Below, in pieces: positions 5,911 through 6,051 of a stretch of DNA of 6,051 nucleotides (position 1 is the stretch's first letter; each line of letters starts with the position of its first letter). Made by a program: the position numbers and the translations under genes. Source of the DNA: Ruminococcus sp. UBA7013 (GTDB taxonomy: Bacteria; Bacillota; Clostridia; Oscillospirales; Ruminococcaceae); the NCBI GenBank assembly GCA_002449585.1, contig DJXD01000122.1, positions 1 to 6,051 of the forward strand. Reading direction: 5' to 3'. The notes under the pieces were generated by a model that did not search any database, was not told the origin of the DNA, and saw nothing but the letters and a program-made list of their open reading frames with translations.

Positions 5911-5966
5911 GTGAATTGACTTCATGTCAGTGAGAGATACCAATTCTTTCCGATCCCACCGATTAA

Positions 5967-6040
5967 AGAAGCGGGGAATTCAACAGAAGTTAGCAAGAAA
6001 TCCCCCACCTCTGTAGGTGGGGGATGAATTGCGTCCCACC
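5967..6040 (+). mobile_element. Possible right-end remnant of an IS200/IS605 (tnpB-type) element
   Basis: The tract runs from GAAGCGGGGAATTC through GTTAGCAAGAA to a perfect 11-bp hairpin, ATCCCCCACCT-CTGT-AGGTGGGGGAT (6000-6025), then GAATTGCGTCCCACC. An 'AAGCAAGAA' type lead-in followed by a G/C-rich hairpin resembles the right end and omega-RNA 3' scaffold of tnpB-carrying elements in Bacillota. No tnpB or tnpA coding sequence is present to its left, so it would be a solo end, a non-autonomous derivative or a decayed copy. Alternatively the hairpin is the terminator of an unseen gene coming from the right on the minus strand, where it would be followed by TTTCTTGC, a poor T-tract. The identification rests on recalled resemblance, not on an alignment. 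Confidence 0.35.
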
Positions 6041-6051
6041 CTCTTGACAAA

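Larger units (their letters stand above)
5706..6051. other. Intergenic stretch without a convincing protein gene; inverted repeats, a promoter and a G/C-rich hairpin
   Basis: No frame of useful length is open on either strand across these roughly 346 bases. Contents by position: a short hairpin GATTG-TTT-CAATC at 5723-5735; a 9-bp stem formed by 5738-5746 and 5766-5774; nested inverted repeats between 5787 and 5875; a strong minus-strand promoter at 5882-5910; a tract at 5967-6040 resembling the end of an IS200/IS605 element; and a TTGACA at 6044-6049 that could be a plus-strand -35 box running off the window edge. The density of dyads is far above that of the rest of the window. Confidence 0.65.

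Noticed and set aside
2..6000. 12-bp inverted match TTTCTTGCTAAC (2-13) and GTTAGCAAGAAA (5989-6000)
   Set aside because: About one such 12-bp match is expected by chance in 6 kb. The left copy lies in a coding frame, so it is not evidence of a composite element spanning the window.
6044..6051. TTGACA at the right edge as a plus-strand -35 box
   Set aside because: The matching -10 box would lie outside the window, so it cannot be supported.

Overview
The window is a bacterial chromosomal segment, most likely from an anaerobic gut-type member of the Bacillota (Clostridia or Erysipelotrichia). The grounds are AT-rich DNA, strong AAGGAGG ribosome binding sites, consensus TTGACA/TATAAT-like promoters, a YtrA-type GntR regulator leading an ABC-2 transporter operon, and the UPF0237-UPF0210 gene pair. 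The exact taxon cannot be fixed from sequence alone.

Layout, left to right. (1) Positions 1-242, plus strand: the 3' end of a gene cut by the window edge, resembling the L-2-amino-thiazoline-4-carboxylic acid hydrolase family. (2) Positions 231-3865, minus strand: a compact five-gene operon, read from right to left as GntR/YtrA-type repressor, ABC ATPase, two related ABC-2 permeases, and a CPBP (CAAX-protease/bacteriocin-immunity) membrane protease. Its genes overlap or abut (TAATG, TGATATG twice, an 11-base overlap). It has a consensus promoter at 3916-3944 whose spacer holds a near-palindrome that could be the repressor's own operator. (3) Positions 3955-3988: a strong intrinsic terminator ending the next operon to the right. 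(4) Positions 3996-5638, minus strand: a two-gene operon of a small ACT-domain protein (UPF0237) and a 452-residue UPF0210/DUF711 'PFL family' protein, with a promoter at 5677-5705. (5) Positions 5706-6051: no convincing protein-coding gene. This stretch holds a second strong minus-strand promoter (5882-5910), whose predicted transcript would begin exactly at the first base of a three-tier nested inverted repeat, then a further 9-bp stem. At the far right is a G/C-rich perfect hairpin in a context resembling the right end of an IS200/IS605 (tnpB-type) element.

How the genes may work together: the GntR-ABC-ABC2-ABC2-CPBP cluster looks like an inducible module for export of, or protection from, a membrane-active compound such as a peptide antibiotic; this is inferred from families and order. 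The ACT/UPF0210 pair is a conserved operon of unknown biochemical role, where the ACT protein probably senses a small ligand such as an amino acid. The least explained DNA is 5706-6051. The structured leader upstream of the ACT gene and the hairpin near 6000-6025 are the best places to look for something new, but both may turn out to be remnants of dispersed or mobile repeats.
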